The notes under the pieces: model-generated
Told to the model about the DNA's origin: nothing
The model's input: the letters and a program-made list of their open reading frames with translations, nothing else
The model's database searches: none
In this document: positions 10,311 through 22,792 of the stretch, one piece after another
Numbering within the stretch: the first letter of the stretch is position 1
How the letters are laid out: each line of letters opens with the position of its first letter
Program-made: the position numbers and the translations under genes
Source of the DNA: Quillaja saponaria
Lineage: Eukaryota > Streptophyta > Magnoliopsida > Fabales > Quillajaceae
Assembly: GCA_029379385.1 (NCBI GenBank)
Contig: CM055611.1
Coordinates: 11,602,062 to 11,666,061, forward strand
DNA length: 64,000 nt
Direction of reading: 5' to 3'

Positions 10311-12640
10311 GTTGCAACTTTAATTTGTGAGGCCCGCGACTCTATGCTCTCTATCTAAATTCTTGTACTTTAAGATCATAAGGCTCTGTGGCATGGTGTA
10401 TTGTTGCGCAGGGCATCAATGCTTTTTACTATTGGGCTTATTCTTTGTTACCTGAGAAAAGATATTATGAAAGCTGAGTGTAGAGCACTAATTAAAACAT
10501 TACTTAACTAACTAAAAACAAAATAAAGAAAAAGGATTTTAGAAACTTTGGTTGCCTCCCAAGAAGTGCTTGGTTTAAAGTCCTCAGCTTGACTTAGTGT
10601 TACTTAAGTAACTGCACCAAGTTCAATGTAGGTATAATCATTATCAATCTTTCATCCCCAATAGCATTTCAATCATTAGCCATTCACTTTAAATGTTTTA
10701 TAGGCATTAATGGCTATCAACTCAACAACACCGTAAGGACACACTTTAGCAATGGGGAATGATCCAGACCATCTTGACTTGAGTTTTCCCTGGAAAAGCT
10801 TCAACCGGGAATTATGAAACAAGACTTGTTGACCTAGCTAAAAGCAATGCTCAACAATCTATCGACCATATAGCCTCTTAGTTTTCTCCTTGTAGAGTTT
10901 GTCATTCTTATAAGTATTGAGCCTAAACTCATCAATCTCATTCAATTGAAGGAGTCTATTTTCGCTAGCTATTGGATAATCAAAGTTCAACTTTTTTAAT
11001 TGCTCAATAGACATTATGCTCTAACTCAACTGATAGATGGCAAGCCTTGCCATAAACTAGCTGAAAAGGAGACATGCCTAAAAGGGTATCGTAGGCTGTT
11101 CAATATGCTTATAATGCATTGTCCAATCTTTTGGACTAATCTTTTTGTGATGGACATACAGTTTTTTCTAGCATCCTCTTCATATCTCGATTTGAGATTT
11201 CCTCTTATCCACTTGTTTATGGATGATAAGCTAGTGCAACCTTGTGAGTTATCTCATATTTGGCAAGGAGGGCTCCCACTTATTTGCTGTAAAAGTGAGC
11301 CCCTCCGTTATTGATAATTGCTCTAGGTGTACCAAAGCGTGTACAGATGTTCTTTTTTAAGAAGTGGATCACAACTTTAGAGTCATTGGTTAGCATAATA
11401 ACAGCTTCAACCTATTTAAAGACATAATCCACAACAACAAGAATGTATTGATTTGTATATAAGAGATGAACGGACCTATGAAGTCCATCCCCATACATCA
11501 AATAATTCTAGTTCAAGTATATTGTTAAGTGGCATCTCATTTTTTCTAGATATGTTATTCATCTTTTGGCACCTATCACATTTGGAAGCAAATGCATTAG
11601 CATTCTTAAATTAAGAAGGCCAGTAAAAACCCGATTGGAGCATTTTTGCAATAGTTTGGCTTTTTCCAAAGTGACATCCGTACTCCGAAGCATGGCAGTG
11701 GTGAAGTATACTCTCCACGTCTTCCTCCAAAACACACCTTAATATTTGATCAGGATAATGCTTAAACAAGAAGTGGTCATTCCAAGCAAAGAATTTTATA
11801 TCATGTAAACACTTTTTCTTTTATTGAGAAGTTAAGTTAAGAGGAAAGATTGCCAACTAGATAGTTAATAAAGTCAACATACCAGGGCATTTTTTTATGA
11901 ACAACATGAAAGAGTTATTCATCCGAGAAGATTTCATTAATGGTGATGGGCTCAACCACTTGCACATTTCCTTCAAGCCTTGATAAGTGATCAGCTACTT
12001 GATTTTCAGAGCCATTTCTGTCTCTAATCTCCAAGTCAAATTCTTGTAGTAACAAGATCCACCTTATCAACCTAGGCTTTGTATCCTTTTTGTCAATTAA
12101 GTACTTAATAACAAAGTGGTCAGTAAAAACAATTACAAATGTTCCAATTAAATAAGATCAAAATTTATTAAAAGAAAACAGTACAGCTAAAAGTTCTTTT
12201 TCAATTATGGTATAGTTCAATTGAGCACCATTTAAAGTTTTGCTAGCATAGTATATAGAGTGAAAAATCTTAATTGCCCCTACTACATAATCACTAGCAT
12301 CACACATTAATTCAAAGGGTAGGTTCCAATTCAAGGTTACCATAATTAGGGGTTGTTATTAATCTATTTTTTAACTCTAAAAATACAGGAAGACATGCAT
12401 TATCTAATATGAATAGGGTGTCTTTTTCAAGGAGATTACAAAGTGGTTTGGATGTTTTTAAAAAGTCCTTTATAAATCTCTTATAGAAGCCAGCACGGCC
12501 TAAAAAGCTTCTTATTCCTTTTATTTAACTACGGGAAGGTAATTTTTCTATGGTTTCTATCTTAGTTTGGTCTATCTCAATTCCCTTGTTAGATACCTTA
12601 TGGCTTAGAACTATACCTTCTTGTACCATGTAATATTTTT
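10311..12640 (-). mobile_element. Gypsy pol remnant: RT end, RNase H, integrase
   Basis: Read on the minus strand from 12640. There is the C-terminal edge of reverse transcriptase (IRSFLGRAGFYKRFIKDF; an in-frame TAA sits just before it), then RNase H (frame 12343-12158, WNLPFELMCDASDYVVGAIK with the DAS motif, and YTIIEKELLAV). Integrase follows, with the NNIS-KNEMPLNNI linker and a GMDFIGPF core around 11500-11600, then the C-terminal SRLKLFQGKLKSRWSGSF block near 10790. The post-pol GGGAGGCAACC wording is near 10550. The catalytic part of reverse transcriptase, protease and gag are missing: homology stops at about 12640. Several stops make it dead. The order pol, then extra ORF (7130-8240), then LTR-like DNA fits an Athila-type Gypsy lineage. 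Confidence 0.7.
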
Positions 12641-13339
12641 ATGTTTTATGAATATTATGGTATGTATTAAAATATTCTAGAATTTTTGTTATTGCAATGT
12701 GTTGAATGCTATAACATCATTAATCCTGTAGTTAAAATATCTTCTTCTTTTTTCTTCTGTTAAGAACATTTTTAACTTTTCACACTATTTTAACTTAGTA
12801 TCGTGAACATCTTTGACTGTTTCTTCCATCTTATAGTTGATATATTTCTCTCTCATTGTATACCAGATCCATCTAGTAAGTTTTGTAGCTGGTTCTCTCT
12901 CTCAATTGTGTTTGATGCCTTTGAGAAGATAAGAGTCCATCGTTTTATAAATCCTTGATTTTGGAACTTTGTATGTTATAACTGTGAATCAGTTGAAAGA
13001 AATCTTCAAAAACTTAGGTTAGTGCAACCAAGCTGTATCCAAGCCTTCTTTGTTCTGTATATACGCCATATTTTCCCTGTATCAAAAATAAAAATATATT
13101 ATTGGATACGTATTTGTGCCGTATCTGTTTCATATTTGTATCTGACATTGGTACGGCACCTATTTGCACGTATCCATGCTTTATAGTTTGTAGTAGTTCA
13201 TATATGCCTTGGTAGTATTTGAGATACTTTTCTTGTCTTCAAAATCTCAGGGAGCTTTTTAGGTTAATGGGTTATGCAAAATTATACTAAACTAAAATCA
13301 ATTGTAGAACTTGCCACCTTTTCCTGGACTAGAAAAAGT
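12641..13339. other. No gene recognised
   Basis: A+T-rich DNA between the truncated Gypsy pol and a MITE. I see no convincing coding exon or repeat structure; pyrimidine-rich tracts occur near 12740 and 12890. Confidence 0.4.
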
Positions 13340-13342
13340 TAA

Positions 13343-13542
13343 GGCTTCTTTTGATGTATCGTATAAAATTGCATAGTATAGGATTATACAATATATTAGA
13401 CTGTATATTTTATTATTATACTATTGTCTTATATTTTCCCTCCCTACTATATAGCTTTATAATGTCATGCATAGTATGAGAAGGGATAAGTCTATATTAT
13501 TATATTTCTATTAAACATTGTATACAATGCACCAAACGAGCC
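13343..13542. mobile_element. Tourist-like MITE (PIF/Harbinger type), 200 bp
   Basis: Inverted ends GGCTTCTTTTGATGTATCG and, at the right reverse-complemented, GGCTCGTTTGGTGCATTG, flanked by TAA at 13340-13342 and 13543-13545. TAA is the classic 3-bp target site of this superfamily. Its left end shares TATAAAATTGCATAGTATA with the Harbinger element at 37084-40307. No coding capacity. Confidence 0.85.
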
Positions 13543-13545
13543 TAA

Positions 13546-14917
13546 AATTTATTTTTGAACTATAGGAAGGATGAATACCCTTGGCTGATATTTTTAGTTT
13601 ATTTGTATGATTTTATGACTTAAACGAGCACTTTCATAATGCTAACTCCTGGTATAAATTGTATGATAGGTTCCAAGTTATTGAATCTATCCAATTTAAC
13701 TTTTTCCTATTTGTCACTTTATCGTAAAACAAGTTGCAGCTACAACATAAAACACTTTATTCTTTGTTGTTTAAATGCTTCAATTGGAATCTATATATCT
13801 GCCATTATATTATTTGTCCTCCTCAACCCAAACAATAAAAACATATGCATAGTTAAGTTTCCAAATAAAAGATCTTATAAATCAATACATTTTTTTAAAT
13901 CACTTAAAGAAAGAACTATAATTAGAAGTCCCAAATTGTCTTCTTTCCTTCGTACATGATCATAAAAGTTGCTCTTCCTTTAAACAATCTTGAAAACTTA
14001 GCTGGTTAGGATCTAATTCTTGGTGACATATTGTTTGAGAAATTCGGCTTTTTTCATGAAATTTGAATCCAAGTGTTCTAGGTTTTCTACTTCAGTACTT
14101 TGGCTTCTTAAAGTTGCTATTTGATCTTAATATTTTAATCATCTAAGTATTTTTGTGGTAGTTCCTCCAACTTAACTTAGAAAACATCTGTCTTTAAAAC
14201 TCTACAAATATTATGTGTATTGCACAGTTATATATTGTACTTAATATGCAAAAGAAGCTTCTGCTTTTGAATGTCATATTTTGACATAACCCTGCTACTT
14301 TTGTAGGCTGGTCTGAAGTTAATGAGTCTTGGTATGTCATCTTTTGTTTTGTTTGTTTCTTTCTAATTTCTTATCTTGTTAAACTTGGAAAAAATGTCTA
14401 AATTATTTTTTTGTTGTGAGTAGAAGTTAATAAAGTATAATGGATTGAATATATTCTTTTTGAAATAATTGTTGACTTCATGGCTTTGTTGCAAGTATAA
14501 TTTGATAAAGTAATAATCATATTGCTTGTAGGCATACATAATATACTTTTAAACACAAACTTAAGTTCATGTTTTCAAAACACAAATTCGATTTGAGTTT
14601 GTGGGTTGTACGCACAAAGCCAAGTACCACCAATAGAACCTAATTTAGCATGTTTGGTTGACATGGCATTTTGAATTTGTGTCTTTAAAATACAAACTTG
14701 TTATGAAATTGTGTCTTGAAGACACAATTTAAGAATACTGGGGCATATGAGCAAATTTTTAAGAAATTAGTTTATTTTGGTAGTTTATCCCATTTTTTTA
14801 GTTAAAATTTATCTCCATTGGACTCTAGCTCTTCAAATTCAAGTAAACAACATGAAAAAGTGAAAATCGAAAGAATATTCTAATATTAAGTTTTGGAAAG
14901 AAGAAATTCACGTTCAT
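13546..14917. other. No gene recognised; upstream of ESF2 pseudogene
   Basis: A+T-rich sequence without a credible gene. The frame at 13639-13959 does not resemble a known protein. A stretch at about 14550-14740 has repeated ACACAAATT/AATTTGTGT words that could be a small MITE, but ends were not resolved. Some of this may be the ancestral 5' flank of the ESF2-like pseudogene. Confidence 0.35.
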
Positions 14918-17900
14918 ATGGAAAGTCCCCAAGAGAATATGAATAGAATCTCTAACGAAGATAATGTAGTACCTACATCTCAGAAAATAAAAAAGAAGAG
15001 TTTGTTGGAGGAACCCATTAATGTTGAAATTATTGCTTTTGAGGAACAAAAAATTCACCTTCTAATGAAGAGAAATTGGATGCTCGAAAAATTAAAAGGA
15101 AAACGAGGTTATTGTATAAGGTAGCAAAAGCCGATATGCGAAGGGTGTGCTATATGAGCCGGATACCTCCTCATATGGACCATGTAAGGCTTCGAAATAT
15201 TCTCTCTCAATATGGTGAAAAACAAAGGATTTATCTCGCACTTGAAGGTTAAAGCTATTTTGTGTAACTTTTTTATTTATTTATTTCTTCTTTCTTTTCT
15301 TTTTTCTAATTTGGGTATATGGCATATGGGTATATGGGTGTTAGTTGATTAGTTAAAGTTAATCTAAAATTGTTATTGCATATTACAGATCCTATTACTC
15401 AAACACATCCTAAATGGGCTCATAAATTTAGAGATCAAGGATTTTCAGAAGGGTATTGTGTATTTTCAATTAATATCTCATTTTAGTTACGTAAAGATTG
15501 ATTAAGACATCTGATTATTTGGTTTCTCCATACCTTGTAGCTGGATATAATTTTCCATAAAATTATTGCTAAAAAGGTTGCTAATATGCTAAACGGTGAA
15601 AAAATAGGTATACAGTTTAATCATAAAACCCCTTTTTCCTATCTTGCCACTTTCATAATTTTGTATGAAATACCAATGTTGTCCAATGATTTTGCACATT
15701 TGTTAGACAAGTGGCTAAATTATTATTCACAAATGAGGAATCCAGTTGATATAATTTCTTCGACTAGTCATGACACCATTCACTTGTGTGCTTGTTTTGT
15801 TAATGTTAAGGAGGGAAGAAGAGGTCATCATTCTACTATGACATTTGGAATATCAAATATTTAAGTAAATTTAAGTGGGATGACCTAACTGAAGAGCTAA
15901 GTAAATACTTGTATGATTTGTTTTTAGATTTTATATTGTGGTCCTTAAGAAACTTTTCCTAAGGCATTAATCTATATTGCAGCTTATAAGAAAGCCATTC
16001 AGTAGGAAAAAATGGCTTTGGACATTTTTGCTGCTAAAAGGCAAAAGGATTTCTATTTGTCTAAAGTTGATCAATCTCGTTCTTTGAGTTATATAGAAGA
16101 AAGATTAAAGAAGGTATGCCATGTTTATACTGGTAAAAAATAATATAAGATATTGGCTTATCAAATCCTTTTTTCACTTTTGACTTATTTTTTAAGATAT
16201 ATGGTGGTACGGGCATTGCATGTGTTAGACATGTATTAAGCTAGAAAAGAAACAGCAAAGGTGAAAACGTTGGATTGTTTGTTTAAGAAATCAGATTTCT
16301 TGTTGGAAGGATATTTGATGTATTTGGATTGATATGGTAATGCTCATGGAAAGGTGCTTATGCTTACGAAGAATATAAGTCAATTTTTTAATATTTGGTT
16401 AAAAAAAAAAAAAAAAAAACTAGAGTGCTTCTGCTCTTGGCTTTTAAAAGCTAGTGGTGTTTTTAAAAGCTAGATTTTGCTTACAAATTTTAAAAAACTA
16501 CTATGACCTTAATTTTTAATGAAAATATGTATTTGTCATTTGATTAATTAATACAATAGGTTAATTATCTTTATAATGAATTTACCAAAAATGAATTTTG
16601 TAGCTTCTATTTATTGAAAGCAGTTTTTATATTTTACCAAATACCATTATTGTAGTTTTTTAAAAGCAACTATAGATAAACCAAAAAAACATATAACCTC
16701 TCAAAAAGCCACAATATTACCAAACCAAACTTAAGAAACCAAAAAAGAGAAATTATTATTATATACCTAAAAAAAAAAAAAAAGAACTTAGTTTTGTACT
16801 CTTTTACATGGAATTTAACAGTAGCACAACAAAAATCCTTTTCTGATTCACTTTCTTGGGTTGGTTCAAGATCGTGTATGGTTTCTATAGTATAGTTTTG
16901 CTTCAGTTCAAATTACTAGAATACTAGTAAATATTTCCACTAAGAAATAACTAGCAAATGTTAATGGCTAAACAATTATAGAAATAAATAGCAGGCATTA
17001 AAATTAATTTGTTATGGCTGGTAAGAAGGGTACCTTTTATAATGATATGTTGGCTAAAGGATAATTATGTGCCCCTTGGAGATAAAAAGGATATTACTTG
17101 TTAGTGCACTTTATGGATAAATGGCAGGATGTCAATAGTTATTGTAACTTCTATTGCAATTAAATTTATTGAATGTTAATTCTTAGAGCATGGACTCTTA
17201 TTAAAGATGTCAGAACCATACAAAATCTTATTTGATTGTTGTGACTTGGAAAAGTAATGCTTTTCTATATTTTAGCAGTTTACTGATAATTGTTGCAGTG
17301 GACATGGGCATGGGTATGATGTTCCATACAACATTTTCTATACTTTTTTGTGTGTGGGGAGTTACTCATTTGCTTGAAGTATCATGCTGTTTTGCACACA
17401 ATTTTGATTTTTGAGAAATGGTTTGATCTTCTATATTTAAAAAAAAAAAATTGTATTTTAAATTAAAATTTGTTCCTGTTATCGTGTAATTATTATGAGA
17501 TGTTGCATCTTTTAAAGTATAAAAACAATGAGCCAACAAGGAGAAGCAGAAGGAGAATATTCTAGGTAGAGCCTTTTACATGTACTTTTGGCATTTGTTC
17601 AATCAACTAGTTTATTTGTGAAACTAAGAATTCTTTCCAACTATCAAAACTTAATAGTTAAAGAAGATGAGGAAGGAAAACTAGAAATAAAAAAGAAAAC
17701 CATTAAAGCTAGAGAAATTATTAATATTTGGGGAAGTAGGATATGGATTTATAATTGTGGATGAAGCTATTTTTTTTTTTTTTTTTTTGTAAAGAGTCAC
17801 AGAGAAGTCATAATTTCTTGTGATCATGGTAATTGTTTATTTTTTCTTATGTTGCATATGCTTTAATTACTTTCAGTAATATATTATATATCTAGCTATT

Positions 17901-18122
17901 GATTTCCTTCATGGTTTCCAATACGAATGTATAATGATGTCTTTTAACAGCTTTCATTTTGCTTTTCAAAAACAAAAGGTCCAACGAGAATCGGCATTGA
18001 ACCCTGAGCACCTTGTTAACCAGCAAGTAGCAAAGGTGGTTCGCCAATTCCATCAAATAAAGCCGGTTGCAGGTAGTACCACAATAAATCAAACCTTGAC
18101 TATCGGGAGATGTATTGGATGA
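14918..18122 (+). pseudogene. ESF2: ESF2/ABT1-like pre-rRNA-processing factor, unprocessed pseudogene
   Basis: Homologue of ESF2/ABT1, an RRM protein acting in early 18S rRNA processing in the nucleolus. Six exon-like blocks: about 14918-15248 (CYMSRIPPHMDHVRLRNILS, the RRM start), 15389-15452 (GFSEG), 15541-15607 (KKVANMLNGEKI), 15814-15900 (FYYDIWNIKYLSKFKWDDLT), 15982-16113 (AAKRQKDFYLSKVDQSRSLS) and about 17970-18122 (KVVRQFHQIKPVAG). Introns are kept, so this is a duplicated, not retroposed, copy. Lesions: a frame change in the A-run near 15050; TAA at 15548-15550 and a further frame change in the third block; TAG at 16002-16004; and the last acceptor reads CAA instead of CAG at 17967-17969. 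The last intron is 1.9 kb. An expressed variant cannot be excluded, but a full protein is not possible. Confidence 0.8.
16395..16745. repeat. AAAAGCT-rich repeat, possible MITE in pseudogene intron
   Basis: A stretch with repeated TTTTAAAAGCTAG words on the left and AAAAGC/GCTTTT-related words with CCAAACCAAAC on the right, within the last intron of the ESF2-like pseudogene. It resembles a short hAT-like MITE, but exact ends and a target duplication were not found. Confidence 0.25.
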
Positions 18123-19539
18123 AATGAGTATCAGTTTTTCAGTAAGTTATAGCTCTATATAATCTGTCATAATATGTTAATTGAATCTTTGCTCACGTTT
18201 CCTTTTACAGGTGTTTGGTGGTTTATAATACTAATGTTTTCAAGTGATTTTAATATTTAAGCCTATGAGCCAAAGTCTTACCAGGAACAAAGTTTTGTAG
18301 GCACTCAACTCTTTGTAGTTTGGCCCTTTACCATTTTGAAAGACTACATACTTTTTTGATGGTCTTGTAGTCTAGTTAGGCAAGATTTTATATTCAATCG
18401 GTTCTTTTGTATTGCTGAAACCTAGGGTATTATGAATTACAGTCTTGAACTATACACTTGATTGTCAAGAGTTTTAGGGTACATTTGAAGGATGTAAGTA
18501 CTTCTAGATATAAGTATGTCACAATTCATTGACAATTCTTATTATACTTCATAGCAGTGAATCTCTCTTCAGCTAAAAAAAAAATTGCATAGGTTCAAGA
18601 CATATGAAGTGGATGATGGTGGCATATGTGATCCATCCTTACATTTCATTATGTCTTCACTTGCATTACTCTATTTCACCTTGACAAATCCTCATTGTAT
18701 TGTGGCTACCTTTTTAACCTTGTTCATCTATTTCTTGCTAATTATTGCACCATTTGTTGATGTAATTGTCAATAACAATTTCTTTCAAATTAGGCTCATA
18801 CACTTTTAAGTTAATTGTTGGTGTTGCAGACTTTCCTAGTTCTTTTATTCTCTTAATTATCAATTATTGCCTGATAACTTTTAAAAATGACGAATAATTT
18901 CATCAGTAGATTCATATACATGAACCATACTGAGTGGCCCGAAAATGTGTTAAGTTGTGTGGCAAAATAAGATTATTTTCGTGAAGCGACAATGCTATGA
19001 AAAAGACAGTGGCATTGCCAACCAGTGAGTATGAACTAATAAGCAAGGTTTATACTAGCAATTGTTGTCATGCTACTAAGCTGGATGATATACAAATAAA
19101 TAAAAGTATTAAAAGTTTCTTAGTTGTAGCATCATTTAAATTTGTTGTCAAAAAGTCATGCTAAATCATGAATGGAAGTAGTATAAAATTCTAGTAGAAG
19201 AACTTCTAGGAATACCATTTGAAGTTATGCCAAAGAAACATTAGTGAACCAAATATTTAGGTCTAAAATTTGTGTACAGACTATTTGTGAAATAAACCTA
19301 TGCATTAGGCTACCAAGCGTTAAAACATATAAATATATAATCTTCAAAATTCAATAAAAGCTTTAAAAAGAAAGGTTCTTATTGTAAATAATGATTACCT
19401 TTTTTTTATTTTTGCCATGGTTAGAGTTAACATTAAATCTATACATGTAACAATAATATAATCCATTAGTCATATGAGGGTTCTAAGTTCTAAATGAAAC
19501 AAGGATAATAAAAAATAAGATTCACAAAAGGACAAATAA
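18123..19539. other. No gene recognised
   Basis: Downstream of the ESF2-like pseudogene and before the LINE. The frame at 18585-18809 is hydrophobic and not recognisable. I see no repeat with clear ends. Confidence 0.4.
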
Positions 19540-22500
19540 ATGATTAAGCCTCTACTTGAAGAAGTAGAAAACTCACCATTAGAAGTGAGTCTCCAAATCC
19601 TCCTATCTTAATAATTTTGATAAGTACCAGTTGGAAAAAAGGAGAGCCTGCAAAAGGTATCATTAGGAAGGAAACGATCCATAATATTAATATTAATCTT
19701 TCAATCAAATAGATAGTTAGCAACATAAAGATTCAAGAACTCCACAAGAATATCAATCATAGCCTTATCCTGTAAAGTATAATTCCCACTCTAGCAATCA
19801 ATCTAAACCTTAATGTGGTCCCCATCCCTAATCTCCTTCTAGAACCTTCTTTAAGGAACCCTTTTTACCAAACTCTTTTAAGTATAAGAGTGATATGGTT
19901 TAATAATGACATCCCCACAAATTCTCATGCTTGAATATTTACTTTTAAGAACTAGAGCCCATAAAGCTTCTTCCTTAGTATAAAGTCTCCAACCAAGTTT
20001 AACAAGAAAAACCAGATTAGTTTTAGTCATCTTTCTAAACCTAAACCCCCAAGCTCTTTAGGAAGATAGACTTGGTCCCAATTTACCAAATGCATCTTAT
20101 GATGCTTAACAGAGTCCCCCCATAGAAAATTCCTATGCATTATATCAAATTGATCACAAATAGCAATAGGAAGCATGGTGGTCTGCATAGTGTAGTTAGG
20201 AATAGTAAAAGAGGAAGCTTGGATAAGAATAGTTCTTCTTGCCAAAGAAAGTGGCTTCTTTTTTCCAACCAGCTAGCTTCTTTTGAACTTTATCACAAAT
20301 CTCCTTATAAGTACTTTTAGTAACTTTAGACTTAAGTAAAGACACCCGAAGATAGTTGCCCAACTTTGCAATAGTAGCAACATAAGCCATTTGAATAATA
20401 GCATCCTTAACTAAAGACTGAATATTAAAAGAACTCATAATTCTAGACTTGGCAGCACTACTATTCAAATTAGAAAGATTTGAAAAGTGTTGAAGAAGTC
20501 CCAAACAACATAAATCTAGTCCATATAAGCCTTAGAAAAAGTATAAAACCATCATGTTCGGGTAGAGACCAAAGGTCTTGAGTGACCGATCAGGCTTAAC
20601 AACTCAAAAGATAAAGAAGAATCATTAATTTCTTCATGCTTGTTCCAAGTTTGAAGTACCATTTATGCAAATAAAAATCTTTTTCGTTACATGATTTCTT
20701 CTTTATATAGATAGATATAGGTTTTATAAAGCAATTACTTAGAAGTACATTTTGTAAAACAACCTTTCTTATTTGATAGAAAAGGATCCTATAATCCTGA
20801 ATCAATTTTACCTGGGATCGCAAATCCCAAGTTTGTCTATGAAGAGCATATCTAATTATATTTGTGTCTATAATTGATTTCTTTTGTGTAATACTAATCT
20901 ATAGGGCCTCAATTATAAATGCTACAAGATCACATACATTAGAACCCATAGTTATGGACCGGAGTCCATTAGGATGGAAAATTTTCTTTTTATCCAAGAG
21001 AAATCCCCTAGTATATGAAAAAGCGTAAAAGTGCTTTCGTTGTTGTGGAATAAAAAGCCTTTGTATCCTAATGCATGTATTTAATTTATTCAAAGATATT
21101 AGACCAAGATCCATTTTTGGGGAATATAAATCGAAGAAATAACAAGAATCAGCAAAGAAAAGATGGAAAAGAATAGGGCCATCTTTTAATATCTGGACAG
21201 GCTTCCAAATACCATCAACAATAGCATCAGTAAATAGATGGCCTAGCTTTTCCATACAAAGCACAAACAAATAGGGTGAAATAGGGTCACCTTGCCTGAG
21301 ATCCCTTTGAGCTTGAAACATCTCAGTTCTCTCTCCATTCCAGAGAACTAAGTAGTTAATAGTACTGACACACTTCATAATAAGCTTAATCTAGTCACGG
21401 GTAAACCTAATTCTGTTAGAATGTCCTGAATGAAATCCTATTTAATTAAATTATAAATCTTGTCAATATCAATCTTCCAAATGACACCCACAACTCTTTC
21501 CTTTTTTGCTTAGAAGTATGCATGATCTCCCTACACTATAATGATAGTACCACTAGTTTGCGTACTAGGAATAAAGCTACACTGAGTAGGAGTAACCAAC
21601 TTTCTCATCAAGGGTCTAATTTTGGCCACTAAATTTTTTGAAATAATCTTATAACTCACATTACATAAACCAATAAGTCTAAGTGCTTCACATATTCTGG
21701 AACATCAACTTTAGGGATCAAAGTGATTAGAGTAGTATTTATCTCATTAAGGAGAATACTTGATTGAAAGAAATTCTTAACCATACCAGCAATGTGAGAC
21801 TAGATAATATCCTAACACTGATGATAAAAAATAACTTAAAACCCATCACTGGGAGGTGCCTTAAAAGCCCCAATTGAAAACACAACTCTTCTAATTTCAC
21901 CTTGAGAAATACATTATCTAAACCTTCTTAATTCTATAGTAGATAAGCAAGGAAAGGAGGGAAGTCAATAAGGGAATAGTTATTATCAGAGACTTCATAA
22001 AGCTTTTTCAAAAAAATTAACAACAAAAGCTTTTAAAGAGTTGGGATCCTCCGCCCAAATATCCTAATCATCTTTAAGGGTCTTAATTTTATTTCCACGC
22101 CTTCTATCCAGAGTACTTCTATCCAGAGTACTAGTATGAAAATAACTAGTGTTTCTATCACCAAGCTTAACCTATTTTTCTCTAGATTTCTAAAACCACA
22201 ACATTTCCTCATGAGCAAGAACTTTATTAAACTGCTTTAGTTACATACACTCAAGATTAATTAGGAAAGGGTTATAGCTTCTACATAAGGAAATCTGGAT
22301 ATTATTAATTCTAGAAAGCAAATTCATCTTTGTCTTATGAATATTGTCAAAGACTTCTTTATTATAATGCTTCAAAGTAGCAGAAAAAACAAGAAGCAAA
22401 GCTGGCATACTATTCATATTACCAACCTAAAAAGCTTTAGCTAAATCAGAAAACTGACCATGATGGAACCAGGCAGCCTCAAATCTAAAAGGCCTCAAAT

Positions 22501-22758
22501 TATGAAAAGGAAGAGGCATACCTTCCAAATTAACTAGAATTGGACAAAGGTTATATTTTTTTTTACAGGAATGTGTTAAACCAAAGCTTCAGGATAATGG
22601 TATTGCAATCAATATTTGCAAAGACCTTTATCCAACCTTTTATAAATTAAACCATTACCATGTCTCATATTGCTCAAAGTGAATTTGGGTCTAAAAAATC
22701 CTAAATCATTAAGTTATTTCTGTTAAGCCAACTGCAGAATCCAGCACTACTAAAGATG
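19540..22758 (-). mobile_element. L1-type LINE, 3' part (end of endonuclease, RT, zf-RVT)
   Basis: Minus-strand non-LTR retrotransposon. Near 22700 it begins with the end of the endonuclease (GPKF-like RPKFTLSNMRHGNGLIYKRL). Reverse transcriptase blocks follow: 21378-20899 ([31 protein letters not shown]), 20504-20196 (GNYLRVSLLKSKVTK, CDKVQKKLAGWK) and 20245-20027 (TMLPIAICDQFD, HRNFLWGDS). A zf-RVT-like tail with VKLGWRLYTKEEALW lies near 19990-19940. The catalytic FADD motif reads FADS near 21140-21150: one Asp codon appears lost. Many stops and frame breaks show it is dead. The 5' part is displaced to 26596-27317 by a later insertion. Confidence 0.8.
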
Positions 22759-22792
22759 GTAATTGGGCTTGGTCCATGTCTGGCCCAGCCTG

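Noticed and set aside
11000..11314. Plus-strand frame of 104 codons
   Set aside because: It is antisense to the Gypsy integrase on the minus strand.
18585..18809. Possible small membrane protein after the ESF2 pseudogene
   Set aside because: Its hydrophobicity follows T-rich DNA; no upstream signal or family match.
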